NCBI RefSeq assembly: GCF_018326265.1 | Contig: NZ_AP023360.1 | Location: 5,303,501 to 5,367,500 of the forward strand | Origin: Catellatospora sp. IY07-71 | Lineage (GTDB): Bacteria > Actinomycetota > Actinomycetes > Mycobacteriales > Micromonosporaceae | Length of the DNA: 64,000 nt | Direction of reading: 5' to 3' | Shown here: positions 1-10,090 of the stretch, piece after piece | Position numbering within the stretch: the first letter of the stretch is position 1 | Layout: each line of letters begins with the position of its first letter | Notes under the pieces: model-generated | Told to the model about the DNA's origin: nothing | What the model saw: only the letters and a program-made list of their open reading frames with translations | Database searches by the model: none | Made by a program: the position numbers and the translations under genes

Positions 1-1042
1 CTGTGCTGGGCGATCCGGACATCGGTGGTCTGGTCGGCCGCCGAGGTACGGCCCAGATCGAGCGTGACCCGGCCGAACAGAGCCTGGTAGTCGGCCACGT
101 GCCGGCTGCGGAGAGTGTCATAGGGCGTACCCTGTGCCGCGTTCAGCCGCGCGCGGGCGCTGCCCGAGTAATCGCCGTTGACGTTGCTGTAGCTGACGTA
201 GCTGGACCCGATGGAGATCAGCAGCGTCACGCTGTCGGCGTTGGTCACGCGTAGGGTGCCCCCCGAGCTGCTGGTGCTGCCTCCCGTGGCGATCGCCTTC
301 GCCAGCGCGAGGAAACGCACCGAACCGGCGATACCTCGTTGATCTCCCGACCGGCCGTCCACGGCGATCGTCGTGCTGTCCGGGCTGGACATCGTGACGC
401 GCTGCGGACTGGAGTAAGACGCCGTGAACGAGATGGCCCCAGGCCTGTCTGCCGTCAGGCGCACGGCGATGATCTGGTCAGGCGCGCTGGCGAATGCCTC
501 ACGCTGATACCGGACGCCGTTCTGCACGTATGAGACCGTGGTGGTGGCGGTGGTCAGGTCCAGGTAGCGGGTGTACTGCGACGACGTGCCGGCGGGGAAC
601 GCCAGGTTCAGGTTGCCGATCGTCTGGTAGGCCAGCTGGCCGGCTGGCCGGCCGAGCATGTTCTGGTCGATCATGCTCTGGGCCTGGCTCCACTGGTTGG
701 CGAAGACCAGGCGCCGGATCTCCGCCAGAGCGCCGGCGCCTTGCGTGTTGCTGTAGTCGTGCGGGCCCCCGGCCCACACCGTGTCCTCGTTGAGCTGGAA
801 CCGTTCAGTGTCGGTGTTGCCGAACACCATGGCACCCAGGCGTCCGTTGCCGATGGGAAGCGCACGCAGCCAGTCGGTCCCGGCGCTTTCGTCATACCAG
901 AGAGCAAGGTCGTTGGCCGCCAGCACCTGCGGTGGAACTATCGCGCCGGCCGAGGCCGCCGCGGTCCATGCCCCTGGCGCCAACACCGCCCCAGCTCCAG
1001 CCACCGCGGCCCGAGCAGCCGCCTTCGTGATAGGTCTGTCAT
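1..1042 (-). CDS. GH95 alpha-L-fucosidase, N-terminal part, frameshifted in the Tat signal
   Basis: The gene runs off the left edge; about 345 N-terminal residues are present. The reading frame contains LPIGNGRLGAMVFG and LNEDTVWAGGPHDY and continues to SIGSSYVSYSNVNGDY, all typical of the glycoside hydrolase 95 N-terminal and linker regions (1,2-alpha-L-fucosidase/alpha-galactosidase family). The ATG at 1042 follows GGAGG (1047-1051) and reads MTDLSRRRLLG, a twin-arginine start. The hydrophobic Tat core and the whole enzyme are in another frame. Adding one G to the run at 1010-1012 restores a continuous Tat signal and mature protein. This is either a real inactivation or a homopolymer sequencing error. 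Expected product: a secreted fucosidase acting on plant or host glycans. Confidence 0.85.
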
Positions 1043-1102
1043 GTGTCCTCCAAAGCAGGAGCGCTTGTCGGGCCGTCCGGGCGACGGCCTCGGCACGTCT
1101 GA

Positions 1103-1174
1103 TCAGTTACGAATGGTCCGTTGCTGCTCGGTGCCGCCGTGGTGGCACCAGAGATGGATCCTGGTGCCGTCGGT
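1103..1174 (-). pseudogene. C-terminal stub of a ricin-type (CBM13) lectin domain
   Basis: The last 23 codons before the TGA at 1103-1105 read TDGTRIHLWCHHGG followed by TEQQ...IRN. This matches the C-terminal QxW repeat of the CBM13 domain of the nearby esterase ([12 protein letters not shown]...QQWSTRN), including the terminal RN-stop. The final QxW tryptophan is lost (QQR) and one codon is missing. No lectin-like sequence is seen further upstream, so this is a degraded 3' end of a former carbohydrate-active enzyme gene. Confidence 0.5.
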
Positions 1175-3391
<2,217 letters not shown>

Positions 3392-3420
3392 CCGCCGGCT
3401 CCGGTGGATCGAGGCGAACG

Positions 3421-3450
3421 GCGGGGCCCGCCGAGAACGGCGGGCCCCGC
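3421..3450 (+). terminator. Terminator hairpin after the esterase
   Basis: A perfect 12-bp stem (GCGGGGCCCGCC, 3421-3432, with 3439-3450) and a 6-nt loop lie 30 nt after the esterase stop. There is no U-tract, as is usual in actinomycetes. Confidence 0.75.
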
Positions 3451-3670
3451 CACGAGTGACCACGCCGTGGGATCGTCTGCCCACTGGGCCGCCACGCGCA
3501 CGACGAGATCGACCCGCACTGTGGCACGACGCCGGCCACGCCATGTCCTAGGTCGAGCTGATCCTTGACGTGCTCATCGGCGTCGACCCGAAAGGGGCCA
3601 GGACGTACCGCGACAACACCCGGTGCCGTGCGGTCCGCTGGGTTGGTGCGCACGCACGCCCGAGGCCGGG

Positions 3671-5050
3671 TCATCGCCGGCCGAGCGCCGCCGGGTCGGC
3701 CCCGCGAAGCTCGTCCCGGGCTTCCGATCCGCTGCAGGTGGCGAGGCTGCAGAAGCGCCGCTGGCCGGTCTCATCCAGAAACAGCCAGCCGCAGCTCGGG
3801 TTCGGGCAGGTGCGCACCGCCAGCCTCCGCGGGTCGGTGAGCAGGCCCGCGGCGGACCAGGCTGCGGCCAGCACCGGCAGTCGCAGCCCAGCGCCCAGGT
3901 CGGTGCGCCAGCGCGCGCCGTCGCCGTGGGCCGGCAGGAGCAGCTGCCACCGAGCCGCCTCCTGCGCCAGGACGGCAACCTGCTCGAACGTCTCCCTGCC
4001 GGGTGTCTCGGTGAGGCAGGTGTACAGGTCGGTGCGCAGCCGGCGCGCCTGGTCGAGCACCGCCGCCGCCTCGTCGGGACAGCGCTCGGCCAGCACGCAC
4101 AGGCGGCTGACGGCGGCCTCGTCGGCCAGTCCCGCGAATCCTGTCCACACGGCAAGGGTGCGGTATCTGCGCAGCCACTCCGATCCCGGTAGCGGCGGCT
4201 CGTGCCGCCATCCGGCGAACGTGTTGCAGAAGTCGAGCGCCGGGTGGCCGCCGACGCTCCAGGGCAGGCTCTCCTCGCGCAGGCGCACCTCGTACACCAT
4301 GCGGCGGGGCGCGTCGAGCCGCGGATCGCGCTGCAGGATGCGCCGGTGCAGTTCGGCGAGCTGTTCGCCCGGATCCACGCCGAGGTCCTCGGCCAGCGCC
4401 CGCCGGGTCCGGTCGTAGAGCAGCAGGGCGTCGGCCTGCCGGCCGTCGCGGTAGAGCGCCGTCATCAGGGCCCCGACCAGTCGCTCCCGCGTCGGGTGCG
4501 CCGCTGCCAGGTCGGGGACCTCGGCGATGACCTGTTCCTGCCTGCCGAGCAGCAGCCACGCCTCGGCCTGCATCTCCAGCGCCAGCAGGCGGGTTTCGTC
4601 GAGCTGCGCGCCGAGCAGCTCGCGCAGTCCGTCAGGGGCGAGGTCGGCCAGCAGCGGGCCGCGCCAGAGTCCGAGCGCCTGGTCGAGCAGTTCCACCCGT
4701 GCGTCCGGCTCGGCCGACTCGGTGGCTCGGCGCACCAGCGCGGCGAACTCGTGCATGTCGACGGTGAGACCTTCGGGGGAGACCAGATAGCCGTCGTTGC
4801 TGGTGCTGATGCGCACGCCGTGGGCGGCGAGCGCGGCGCGCACACGGCCGATGTAGGTGTGCACGGCGCTGCGCGCCGACGCCGGGGGCCGGTCGCCCCA
4901 CAGCAGCTCGATGACTCGGCCGGTCGGCACCAGCCGGCCCACCTCGCACAGCAGGATCGCCAGGAGCAGCCGCTCCTGACGCCGGATGCCAAGCTCGACG
5001 GCGGTGCCACCGACGGCGGCCTCGAACGGGCCGAGCAGACGAAACTCCAT
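3671..5050 (-). CDS. SARP-family regulator fused to an ABATE/CGNR zinc-finger domain
   Basis: 459 residues from the ATG at 5050 (MEFRLLGPFEA, the canonical SARP start). An in-frame GTG at 5131 would add 27 residues without a better ribosome-binding site. Residues about 1-95 are an OmpR-type winged helix, and about 100-240 a bacterial transcriptional activator (BTAD) domain. A PWSVGGHPALDFCNT segment then opens an ABATE-type stress domain ending in a CGNR-type zinc finger (CPNPSCGW...FCSLATCS). SARPs activate secondary-metabolite or secretion genes. The fused CGNR half suggests a second DNA- or RNA-binding surface. It is divergent from the secreted protein at 5274, its most likely target besides itself. 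Confidence 0.8.
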   Translation of the reverse strand: MEFRLLGPFEAAVGGTAVELGIRRQERLLLAILLCEVGRLVPTGRVIELLWGDRPPASARSAVHTYIGRVRAALAAHGVRISTSNDGYLVSPEGLTVDMHEFAALVRRATESAEPDARVELLDQALGLWRGPLLADLAPDGLRELLGAQLDETRLLALEMQAEAWLLLGRQEQVIAEVPDLAAAHPTRERLVGALMTALYRDGRQADALLLYDRTRRALAEDLGVDPGEQLAELHRRILQRDPRLDAPRRMVYEVRLREESLPWSVGGHPALDFCNTFAGWRHEPPLPGSEWLRRYRTLAVWTGFAGLADEAAVSRLCVLAERCPDEAAAVLDQARRLRTDLYTCLTETPGRETFEQVAVLAQEAARWQLLLPAHGDGARWRTDLGAGLRLPVLAAAWSAAGLLTDPRRLAVRTCPNPSCGWLFLDETGQRRFCSLATCSGSEARDELRGADPAALGRR

Positions 5051-5273
5051 ACCCAAGCCACGCGTCAGGCAGCCGGACAGGTTGGCCGCGGGCACGGTCA
5101 GGACGCGGTGAGCGGCCGTGGTGATGATCACTTCATCGGAAGGTCGCAGCGGCGGTCAGTCCAATTTGTCTGACATCGCCGTCGGGTCCGTGGTCAGCCC
5201 GTGGTCAACGGCTGCCGCGACGCTGATCGAAGTCCGGGCCGACCAGGTCGAGACACGAACCCGAGGAGCAAAC
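5051..5273. promoter_or_regulatory. Divergent promoter region of the SARP and the secreted protein
   Basis: A 223-bp gap between divergent starts. It contains the short repeat GTCGGGTCCGTGGTCAGCCC/GTGGTCAACG near 5180-5212 (GTGGTCA twice), which could be the direct-repeat type of site SARPs bind. No confident -35/-10 pair was found. Confidence 0.3.
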
Positions 5274-5792
5274 ATGCGCCGACTGAAAACCGTCGCCATC
5301 GCGTCGGTCATGGCGTTGTCCGCGGCCACACCCGCCTCCGCCGCGGAACCCTCCGCCGCACAGGGCGCCTGGAGACCGGCCCCGCAGGCCTCGTACGACC
5401 TGCCTGCCGGGGCGCGCTGCGACTTCGCCGTGCACACCCGGCCCGTCGTCGACGAGGTGCGCAAACTGGTGCTGGACACCTACCCCGACGGCAAGCCCAA
5501 GCGGGAACTGTACGCCGGCGACCTCATCCTGGAGATCACCAACACCCAGACCGGGGCGAGCACCCGCGCCGACGCCGGCGGCACCACAATGATCGACTAC
5601 CACGCCGACGGGTCCATGACCTGGTACGCCGTCGGCCCAGTGATGGTGGGCTTCCGCACGGGCGGCGGCACACTGCCGCGCGGCCTGTACATCCTCGACG
5701 GCGTGTACACCCTCGACATCGCCGCCGACGGGTACAAGACCGTGGACATGGTCCAAGGCAGCACCCGCGATCTCTGCGCCGACGTCGCCTGA
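5274..5792 (+). CDS. Small secreted protein of unknown function
   Basis: 172 residues. ATG at 5274 preceded by GAGGAG (5263-5268). MRRLKTVAIASVMALS...ASA is a Sec signal peptide. The mature part has two Cys (near residues 46 and 168) likely to form one disulfide, a Gly-rich GGGTLPRG turn and a beta-rich pattern, with no family I recognise. It follows the SARP divergently and ends in its own terminator, so it may be SARP-controlled. The export call is well supported; no function is proposed. Confidence 0.7.
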   Translation: MRRLKTVAIASVMALSAATPASAAEPSAAQGAWRPAPQASYDLPAGARCDFAVHTRPVVDEVRKLVLDTYPDGKPKRELYAGDLILEITNTQTGASTRADAGGTTMIDYHADGSMTWYAVGPVMVGFRTGGGTLPRGLYILDGVYTLDIAADGYKTVDMVQGSTRDLCADVA

Positions 5793-5796
5793 GCCG

Positions 5797-5831
5797 CCGC
5801 GGTGACCGGCGGGCTCCGCCGGCCACCGCGG
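5797..5831 (+). terminator. Terminator hairpin after the secreted protein
   Basis: Sixteen-base arms (5797-5812 and 5816-5831) pair with one mismatch around a 3-nt loop, 5 nt past the stop codon. Confidence 0.75.
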
Positions 5832-5960
5832 TCGTCCCGAACCTTGATCCTTACCCGCCCGGTGCGCTGCCCCTGGTCCACCCGGCTGGTCAAGACCCAC
5901 GACCGGCTCACCACCGCCGAGAGCGACCTGTCAACCGACGGCGAACATCGACGGTGTCCT

Positions 5961-6188
5961 TCAGTCCGATGGCCCGCTGGCTCGGGCCTTGTCGGCACCG
6001 GCTGTGCTGTGCCGCAACCGCCCGTGACCGCTGTACCAATCGACGATCAACACCGTGGCGTCATCGGGTAGATCCGGCCCCGCCACGCGTATGAACGCAT
6101 CGGTGATGGTCCGCGTCGCCTCCCTCGGATGAAGATCGACGAACTCCAGCTGCCGGATCCGCCAGATACACGGGCGTTTCCCCAACAA
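5961..6188 (-). pseudogene. C-terminal stub of a SpoIIE/PP2C-type phosphatase
   Basis: A 75-codon frame contains DLHPREATRTITDA and LPDDATVLIVDW. This is the closing helix and metal-binding DDAT strand of SpoIIE/RsbU-type PP2C serine phosphatases, which normally have 350 or more residues. Everything upstream, including the other metal-binding aspartates, is missing, so it cannot be active. The tail after DWYSGHGR looks like read-through sequence. Confidence 0.45.
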
Positions 6189-6211
6189 GACGACCAGGCG
6201 GACCTGCTGCG

Positions 6212-6244
6212 GCCGCTGCCCTCGAGCGCGCCGAGGGCAGCGGC
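6212..6244 (-). terminator. Terminator hairpin after the Thr-rich secreted protein
   Basis: A perfect 13-bp stem (GCCGCTGCCCTCG, 6212-6224, with 6232-6244) and a 7-nt loop lie 8 nt beyond the stop of the minus-strand gene at 6253. Confidence 0.75.
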
Positions 6245-6252
6245 GGCGCAGG

Positions 6253-7587
6253 TCAGCAGAGCCCGTTGCAGCCGCCGCCGGAAGTCGGGGGAGCGGCGAT
6301 GATCGGGCTGGGCAGGTCGGGGTGGCCCTCCGGCTGCGCTGTCGTGATCCGCTTCGGTTCGGTCAGCACGAACAGCTCACCGACGGTGCCGTCGACCAGC
6401 ATGATCGTGGTCGGGTTGCGCGGGTCCTCGGGCTGCTCCTCCATGCCGGGGGCGTTCCATCCGGGCACGACGGTGATCGCCGCGCCGCGCAGGCGCAGCG
6501 TGGAGTCCACCATCTCCTGGGTGACCATCACGTTGTACGCCTGCTCGGGGTCGAGGTAGTGCGTCTGCTTCGAGCACTGTGTCCCGCTGGCGTCGCACAC
6601 GGTGGTCGTCGTGGTCGTGGAGTGCGTCGACCCGTCCCCCGAGGTGTACTCGGTCGTCTCGGTGGTCCTGGTGCCCATCAGGTTGCCGTCTTCGTCGCGG
6701 ACGTACTCGGTGGTGGAGGTGTAGGTCGTCTGCGAGCCGTCGGCTTCGAGGACCTGCTCGGTGTGCGTCGACTGGATCAGGTTGTCGTCGCTGTCGAGGA
6801 CCTGCACGTCCTCGAACACGACCTCGGTGGTGCCCTCCTTGGTGGAGTAGCCCTGCGTGACGATCGTTCCGACCTTGTCGCCCTCGGCGTCGATGATCTC
6901 CTTGCTGACGCCGTCCTTGATGGGAGTGATGATCTCCTTGGACTCGTCGGCGTAGGTGCGGACGGTGCGGCCGCCCCATGCGGTGTCGACGTCGACGACC
7001 CCGCCGCCGTGGACGTGGTTGAGGGGGCTTTTGGTGCCTCCGCCGCTGATGAGGCTGACCTTGATGCCGCTGACCCGGACCTCGGCGGGCGCGTCTGAGG
7101 GTCGCAGGTCGTCGAGCCCGAGGGCGAACCCGTCGCTATCCGGTGAGATGCCGTACTCGGCCAGCTTCTCGGCGGAGATGCCCAGCCGGGTGAGCGTGTC
7201 GGGGCGCTGGTGGACGGGGAAGGCCCCGAGCAGGTCGACACCGAGTTCCTCCCGCGCTTTCATGATCTCGGCGGGCACCAGGGCCAGCGCGGCGAGGCCG
7301 TATTCGAACGACGGCAACTGTCGGGCGTTGAGCAGCTCGGCGATCAGCTCAAGGCCCGGGCGGCTGGCCGGGTCGTAGGGGTCGGTGCCGGCTCGCAGCT
7401 CGTCGGCGTCGCAGACGCCGTCGTGGTCGGAGTCGACCACCGACCAGGCGACGTAGCAGGCCGTCGGGTCACACAGCCGCAGGGTGCTGTACTTGCGCGG
7501 CCTTTCCTCGGCGGCGCCCGCCGCAGTCGCGGTCAGAGCGACGAACGCGACAGCCGCCATACCGGCGCGGAACAGTTTCGGCATCAT
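6253..7587 (-). CDS. Secreted calcium-site protein with Thr-rich repeat region
   Basis: About 444 residues using the ATG at 7587 (a second ATG follows directly at 7584). The start MPKLFRAGMAAVAF...AAGAAEE is a signal peptide; the longer upstream frame would place it internally. DSDHDGVCDADE near residue 50 is a DxDxDG calcium-binding loop of the thrombospondin type 3/EF-hand kind. The central third is a chain of short Thr/Glu-rich strands (TTEYV, TRTTETTEY, STTTTTTV), suggesting an extended beta-structure. The C-terminus ends GGGCNGLC with a probable disulfide. Unknown function; probably cell-surface or extracellular. Confidence 0.65.
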   Translation of the reverse strand: MMPKLFRAGMAAVAFVALTATAAGAAEERPRKYSTLRLCDPTACYVAWSVVDSDHDGVCDADELRAGTDPYDPASRPGLELIAELLNARQLPSFEYGLAALALVPAEIMKAREELGVDLLGAFPVHQRPDTLTRLGISAEKLAEYGISPDSDGFALGLDDLRPSDAPAEVRVSGIKVSLISGGGTKSPLNHVHGGGVVDVDTAWGGRTVRTYADESKEIITPIKDGVSKEIIDAEGDKVGTIVTQGYSTKEGTTEVVFEDVQVLDSDDNLIQSTHTEQVLEADGSQTTYTSTTEYVRDEDGNLMGTRTTETTEYTSGDGSTHSTTTTTTVCDASGTQCSKQTHYLDPEQAYNVMVTQEMVDSTLRLRGAAITVVPGWNAPGMEEQPEDPRNPTTIMLVDGTVGELFVLTEPKRITTAQPEGHPDLPSPIIAAPPTSGGGCNGLC

Positions 7588-7750
7588 CGGCGAACCATCC
7601 CACCACGTCTGCCCACCGCCCGCCGTCTGTCGGCAAACTGCCAGTGCAAGTCCGCGTGCCTGTCGCTGATGAGCTGGGAAGCGATGTGCTCCGCCCGGCA
7701 TTGACCCGTGGCGACGGGTCAGCTCAGCGCGCATCCTGCAGGCAGAGCGT

Positions 7751-7785
7751 GGCGGGCGGACGGGCATGACGGCCCTCCGCCCGCC
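7751..7785 (-). terminator. Terminator hairpin
   Basis: GGCGGGCGGA (7751-7760) pairs exactly with TCCGCCCGCC (7776-7785). The intervening GGGC/GCCC extends the stem past a one-base bulge. It lies 8 nt past the stop of the membrane-tail stub at 7794, which it probably served. Confidence 0.6.
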
Positions 7786-7793
7786 ATTGAAGG

Positions 7794-7877
7794 TCAGTAT
7801 TCGCGGCGTCTCCTGACGATGGACATTCCCAGGAAGATCCCGATGATGAGCACCAAAGGCCGCGACCCACGGATCCG
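7794..7877 (-). pseudogene. Possible membrane-anchor tail of a lost gene
   Basis: A 27-codon open stretch reads RPLVLIIGIFLGMSIV followed by RRRREY and a stop. That is one hydrophobic helix with a positive cytoplasmic tail, directly followed by a strong terminator. It has no start codon of quality and an in-frame stop upstream at 7878-7880. It reads as the 3' end of a deleted membrane-protein gene, but is too short to assign. Confidence 0.3.
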
Positions 7878-8163
7878 TCAGACCTGTCGGCCGGCAGCGC
7901 GCGAAGGCGACGAGTGGCGAAGCGGCCCCGGGGCCGGCCCGCTCATGGCAGCCCGTTCGCGGGCCGAGGCAGCCCAGCCACCATGGCCTCGACCTGCCCG
8001 CCGGCAGACAACCCCAGTTGCCTGGCCGGGCTGTGCCGCTGCGGGCTGCGGCGCTGGTCCGCTGTCAGCAGGCCGACTGATGTTACGTGCGAGCACTGAT
8101 GTCGCGCCGTAGCTGGATTTCTACCGTCTACGGGGTCAGAACCTGCGGCATAAGGAGAAAGAC

Positions 8164-8552
8164 GTGACACTCAGGCACAGACTGCAGGCAGTGCTGCTCG
8201 GCGTACTCGGATTGGCTACCGCCGCGATGCTGGTCGTGGCGTCACGTACGGCTGACCCGGCCACCCGCCAGCAAGTTGTGCCCGCCTCCCCCCGGGAGGC
8301 GGGCACAGCCCCGTCAGCACCATCGGCCACGCCGCACGCCATCGTCGTTGGCTGCCGTAACGGCCCGGCCAAGTGCTGCCGGGCACCACGATTCAAGAAT
8401 CTGGCCCGTCTGCGACGGGATCAGCGCAGCACCGCGGCCGCAGCCCTGCGGCGCGGAGCGACCGTCCCCGGGGCCCTGATGACCGATCATTTGTGCCCCG
8501 CCAACAACCGGCAGCCAGGAAACCTCTGGCGGGAAGCCACGGAATCCGCTCG
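8164..8552 (+). pseudogene. Signal-peptide ORF that decays after a strong hairpin
   Basis: GTG at 8164 sits 7 nt after AAGGAG (8151-8156). The first 30 codons give a clean signal peptide or anchor (RLQAVLLGVLGLATAAMLVVAS). After about 38 codons the frame enters a perfect 14-bp hairpin and then low-information Arg/Ala-rich sequence with no recognisable domain. The frame continues to 8940 only by running antisense through the TfoX-like gene, so a stop before that is not defined. Either the gene is a remnant, or the true product is a short secreted peptide. Confidence 0.4.
8277..8307 (+). terminator. Perfect 14-bp hairpin inside the signal-peptide ORF
   Basis: TGTGCCCGCCTCCC (8277-8290) pairs without mismatch to 8294-8307 across a CCC loop. 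It lies about 115 nt after the GTG start of the ORF at 8164, so it could attenuate that transcript or be the terminator of a very short gene. Confidence 0.55.
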
Positions 8553-8945
8553 TCAGGTCAGCTTCTTGCGGGCACGACCGGCTGTCTTCTCGGCGGGCTT
8601 ATCCGCCGTCTTGCCGCCGGCGTCCTGGGCGTTGTGTTCGAGTGCCAGGTCGACCCAGAATCGCAGCGCCGCCTTGGGCTCCACGTCGGAGCGTGATACG
8701 ACCAGCCAGCCTTTGCTCATCCGGCGACCGCTCATCTCGGCCCATTCCGCGCCGTTGACGCCGAGCAGCGCGTCGACCCGGCTCGGGTCGACGCGGACCA
8801 AAAGGTCGCCATTGGTGTTGGCGCCGACGGTCAACCTCTCGTTGACCATGAACGACAGCCCGCCGAACATGCTGACCTCTCGAACATGGGTCTGCCCGTC
8901 CAGGGCCTCGCGCAGGCGCTCTGCCAGTTGTCTGTCGTAAGCCAC
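8553..8945 (-). CDS. TfoX/Sxy N-terminal-domain protein
   Basis: 130 residues, GTG start at 8945 with GGGAGAGG upstream. MFGGLSFMVNERL and the following LLVRVDP are the signature of the TfoX N-terminal fold. Stand-alone copies of this length are common in actinobacteria. The C-terminal 35 residues are Lys/Ala-rich and disordered, ending RARKKLT, possibly contacting nucleic acid. The E. coli namesake regulates competence with CRP; the role of these small homologues is unknown. Confidence 0.75.
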   Translation of the reverse strand: MAYDRQLAERLREALDGQTHVREVSMFGGLSFMVNERLTVGANTNGDLLVRVDPSRVDALLGVNGAEWAEMSGRRMSKGWLVVSRSDVEPKAALRFWVDLALEHNAQDAGGKTADKPAEKTAGRARKKLT

Positions 8946-9073
8946 GTCGTGTCCGCCTCTCCCATCCCCCTGAACGAGCGTATTCGCCGGCTCGCGGCTC
9001 CAGTCGCCGCAGCCGCCCTCGCGCGAGCACGACGTGCCGGTGCTTCGGGGCGTCGCGTGCGTCCCTCGGCGCG

Positions 9074-9262
9074 GGCCACATCATCCGCAACGCGGCCCTG
9101 GCGTGCGTGGCGCTGCTCGGGCTGGCGGCCTCGGCCGCCAGCGGCCCGCTGGACGTCGGGTACGCGGTGCCGGCCGGGGTCACCGGAGCTGTGCTGGGCG
9201 CGCTGGTCACCGCCGCCGAGGACATCGCGGCCGTCTTCCGCCCTCGCCGGGCGCCGTCGTGA
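9074..9262 (+). pseudogene. Membrane-protein C-terminal fragment
   Basis: A frame without any start codon reads HIIRNAALACVALLGLAAS, then GYAVPAGVTGAVLGALVTAA, then FRPRR before the TGA at 9260. These are two clear transmembrane helices with a basic cytoplasmic tail. Sequence before about 9074 in this frame is not protein-like. Best read as the 3' remnant of a small membrane protein; family not recognised. Confidence 0.35.
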
Positions 9263-9511
9263 CGGCCCGCGCTCCGGCGTTGCGGCACCACCTCTTACGG
9301 TCTGCGTGAGCTGTGCTCGGCAGCCGGCTTCAACGGGTCGCAGGGTGTCGCTTCAGCAGAGTCGTTTGCGACACATGCAGGCCATTCCTTTGCGAGGATG
9401 ATGCTGCCAGCCGCCGGACACGCGAGCGATCAGGCCCGCAGACGTGTGGCGCACGCCGCCGGTGCCCGGCTCAGGACGTGGTGCCGACGTCGAGCAAGGA
9501 GCCGAGCCGAG

Positions 9512-9916
9512 ATGACCGTGGAAAACCGGAGCACGTCCGTGCTCACCCCGCTGTACGAACGGCAGCTGTCGATGGGGGCGCAACCCGTCGAGGTCATGAC
9601 GCTGCTGGTCGAGATCCCGCCTGGCGGTAAGGGTCTGCCGCCGCACAAGCACTCCGGCCCGATCTTCGGATACATGATCGAAGGCGAGATGCTGTTCGAG
9701 CTCGAAGGCGAGCCTGAACGGGTCATCAAGGCCGGTGAGGCGTTCTTCGAACCAGGCGGCGACGTCATCCACTACCGGGACGCCAACAACCTGCCCGACG
9801 CCACCAGCCGCTTCGTGGTCGTCATGCACATGGTGCCCGGCCAGCCCATGCTGACCTACGTGGACGACACCGAACTCGACGCCCGCCGCGACCGGCGCGC
9901 ACCGCGCCCGCAGTAG
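9512..9916 (+). CDS. Single-domain cupin protein
   Basis: 134 residues from the ATG at 9512, preceded by AAGGAG (9496-9501); a longer upstream frame is Arg-rich and unlikely. Cupin motif 1 is GKGLPPHKHSGPIFGYMIEGE, with the two His, Tyr/Glu positions of a small metal-binding barrel. Motif 2 is EPGGDVIHYRDANN. The body resembles quercetinase/YhhW-like cupins that bind one divalent metal through His-His-Glu-His. Likely a cytoplasmic enzyme or sensor of a small molecule. It stands alone. Confidence 0.75.
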   Translation: MTVENRSTSVLTPLYERQLSMGAQPVEVMTLLVEIPPGGKGLPPHKHSGPIFGYMIEGEMLFELEGEPERVIKAGEAFFEPGGDVIHYRDANNLPDATSRFVVVMHMVPGQPMLTYVDDTELDARRDRRAPRPQ

Positions 9917-9977
9917 CGGGGCCGGCATCCGCGGCGGGTCGACGAACCGGCGGGAAGACCAGCTGCGTTCAGGCTGG

Positions 9978-10089
9978 TCCGATGAACAGCTGCTCGCATC
10001 CACTGGAACAGCGTCATCGGGTGCACGCCGAAGTCGTTGGCGATCTGCTCGACCGTCACGCCGGCATCGCGGTTCTGCGCGACCCGCGC
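9978..10089 (-). pseudogene. Transposase helix-turn-helix stub (IS3 OrfA type)
   Basis: The frame reads RVAQNRDAGVTVEQIANDFG and VHPMTLFQWMR, the N-terminal HTH of IS3-family OrfA proteins. It is then lost after about 37 codons. The stub starts immediately beside the stop codon of the DUF202 gene (10091), so an old insertion event touched the end of that gene. Confidence 0.6.
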
Positions 10090-10090
10090 G

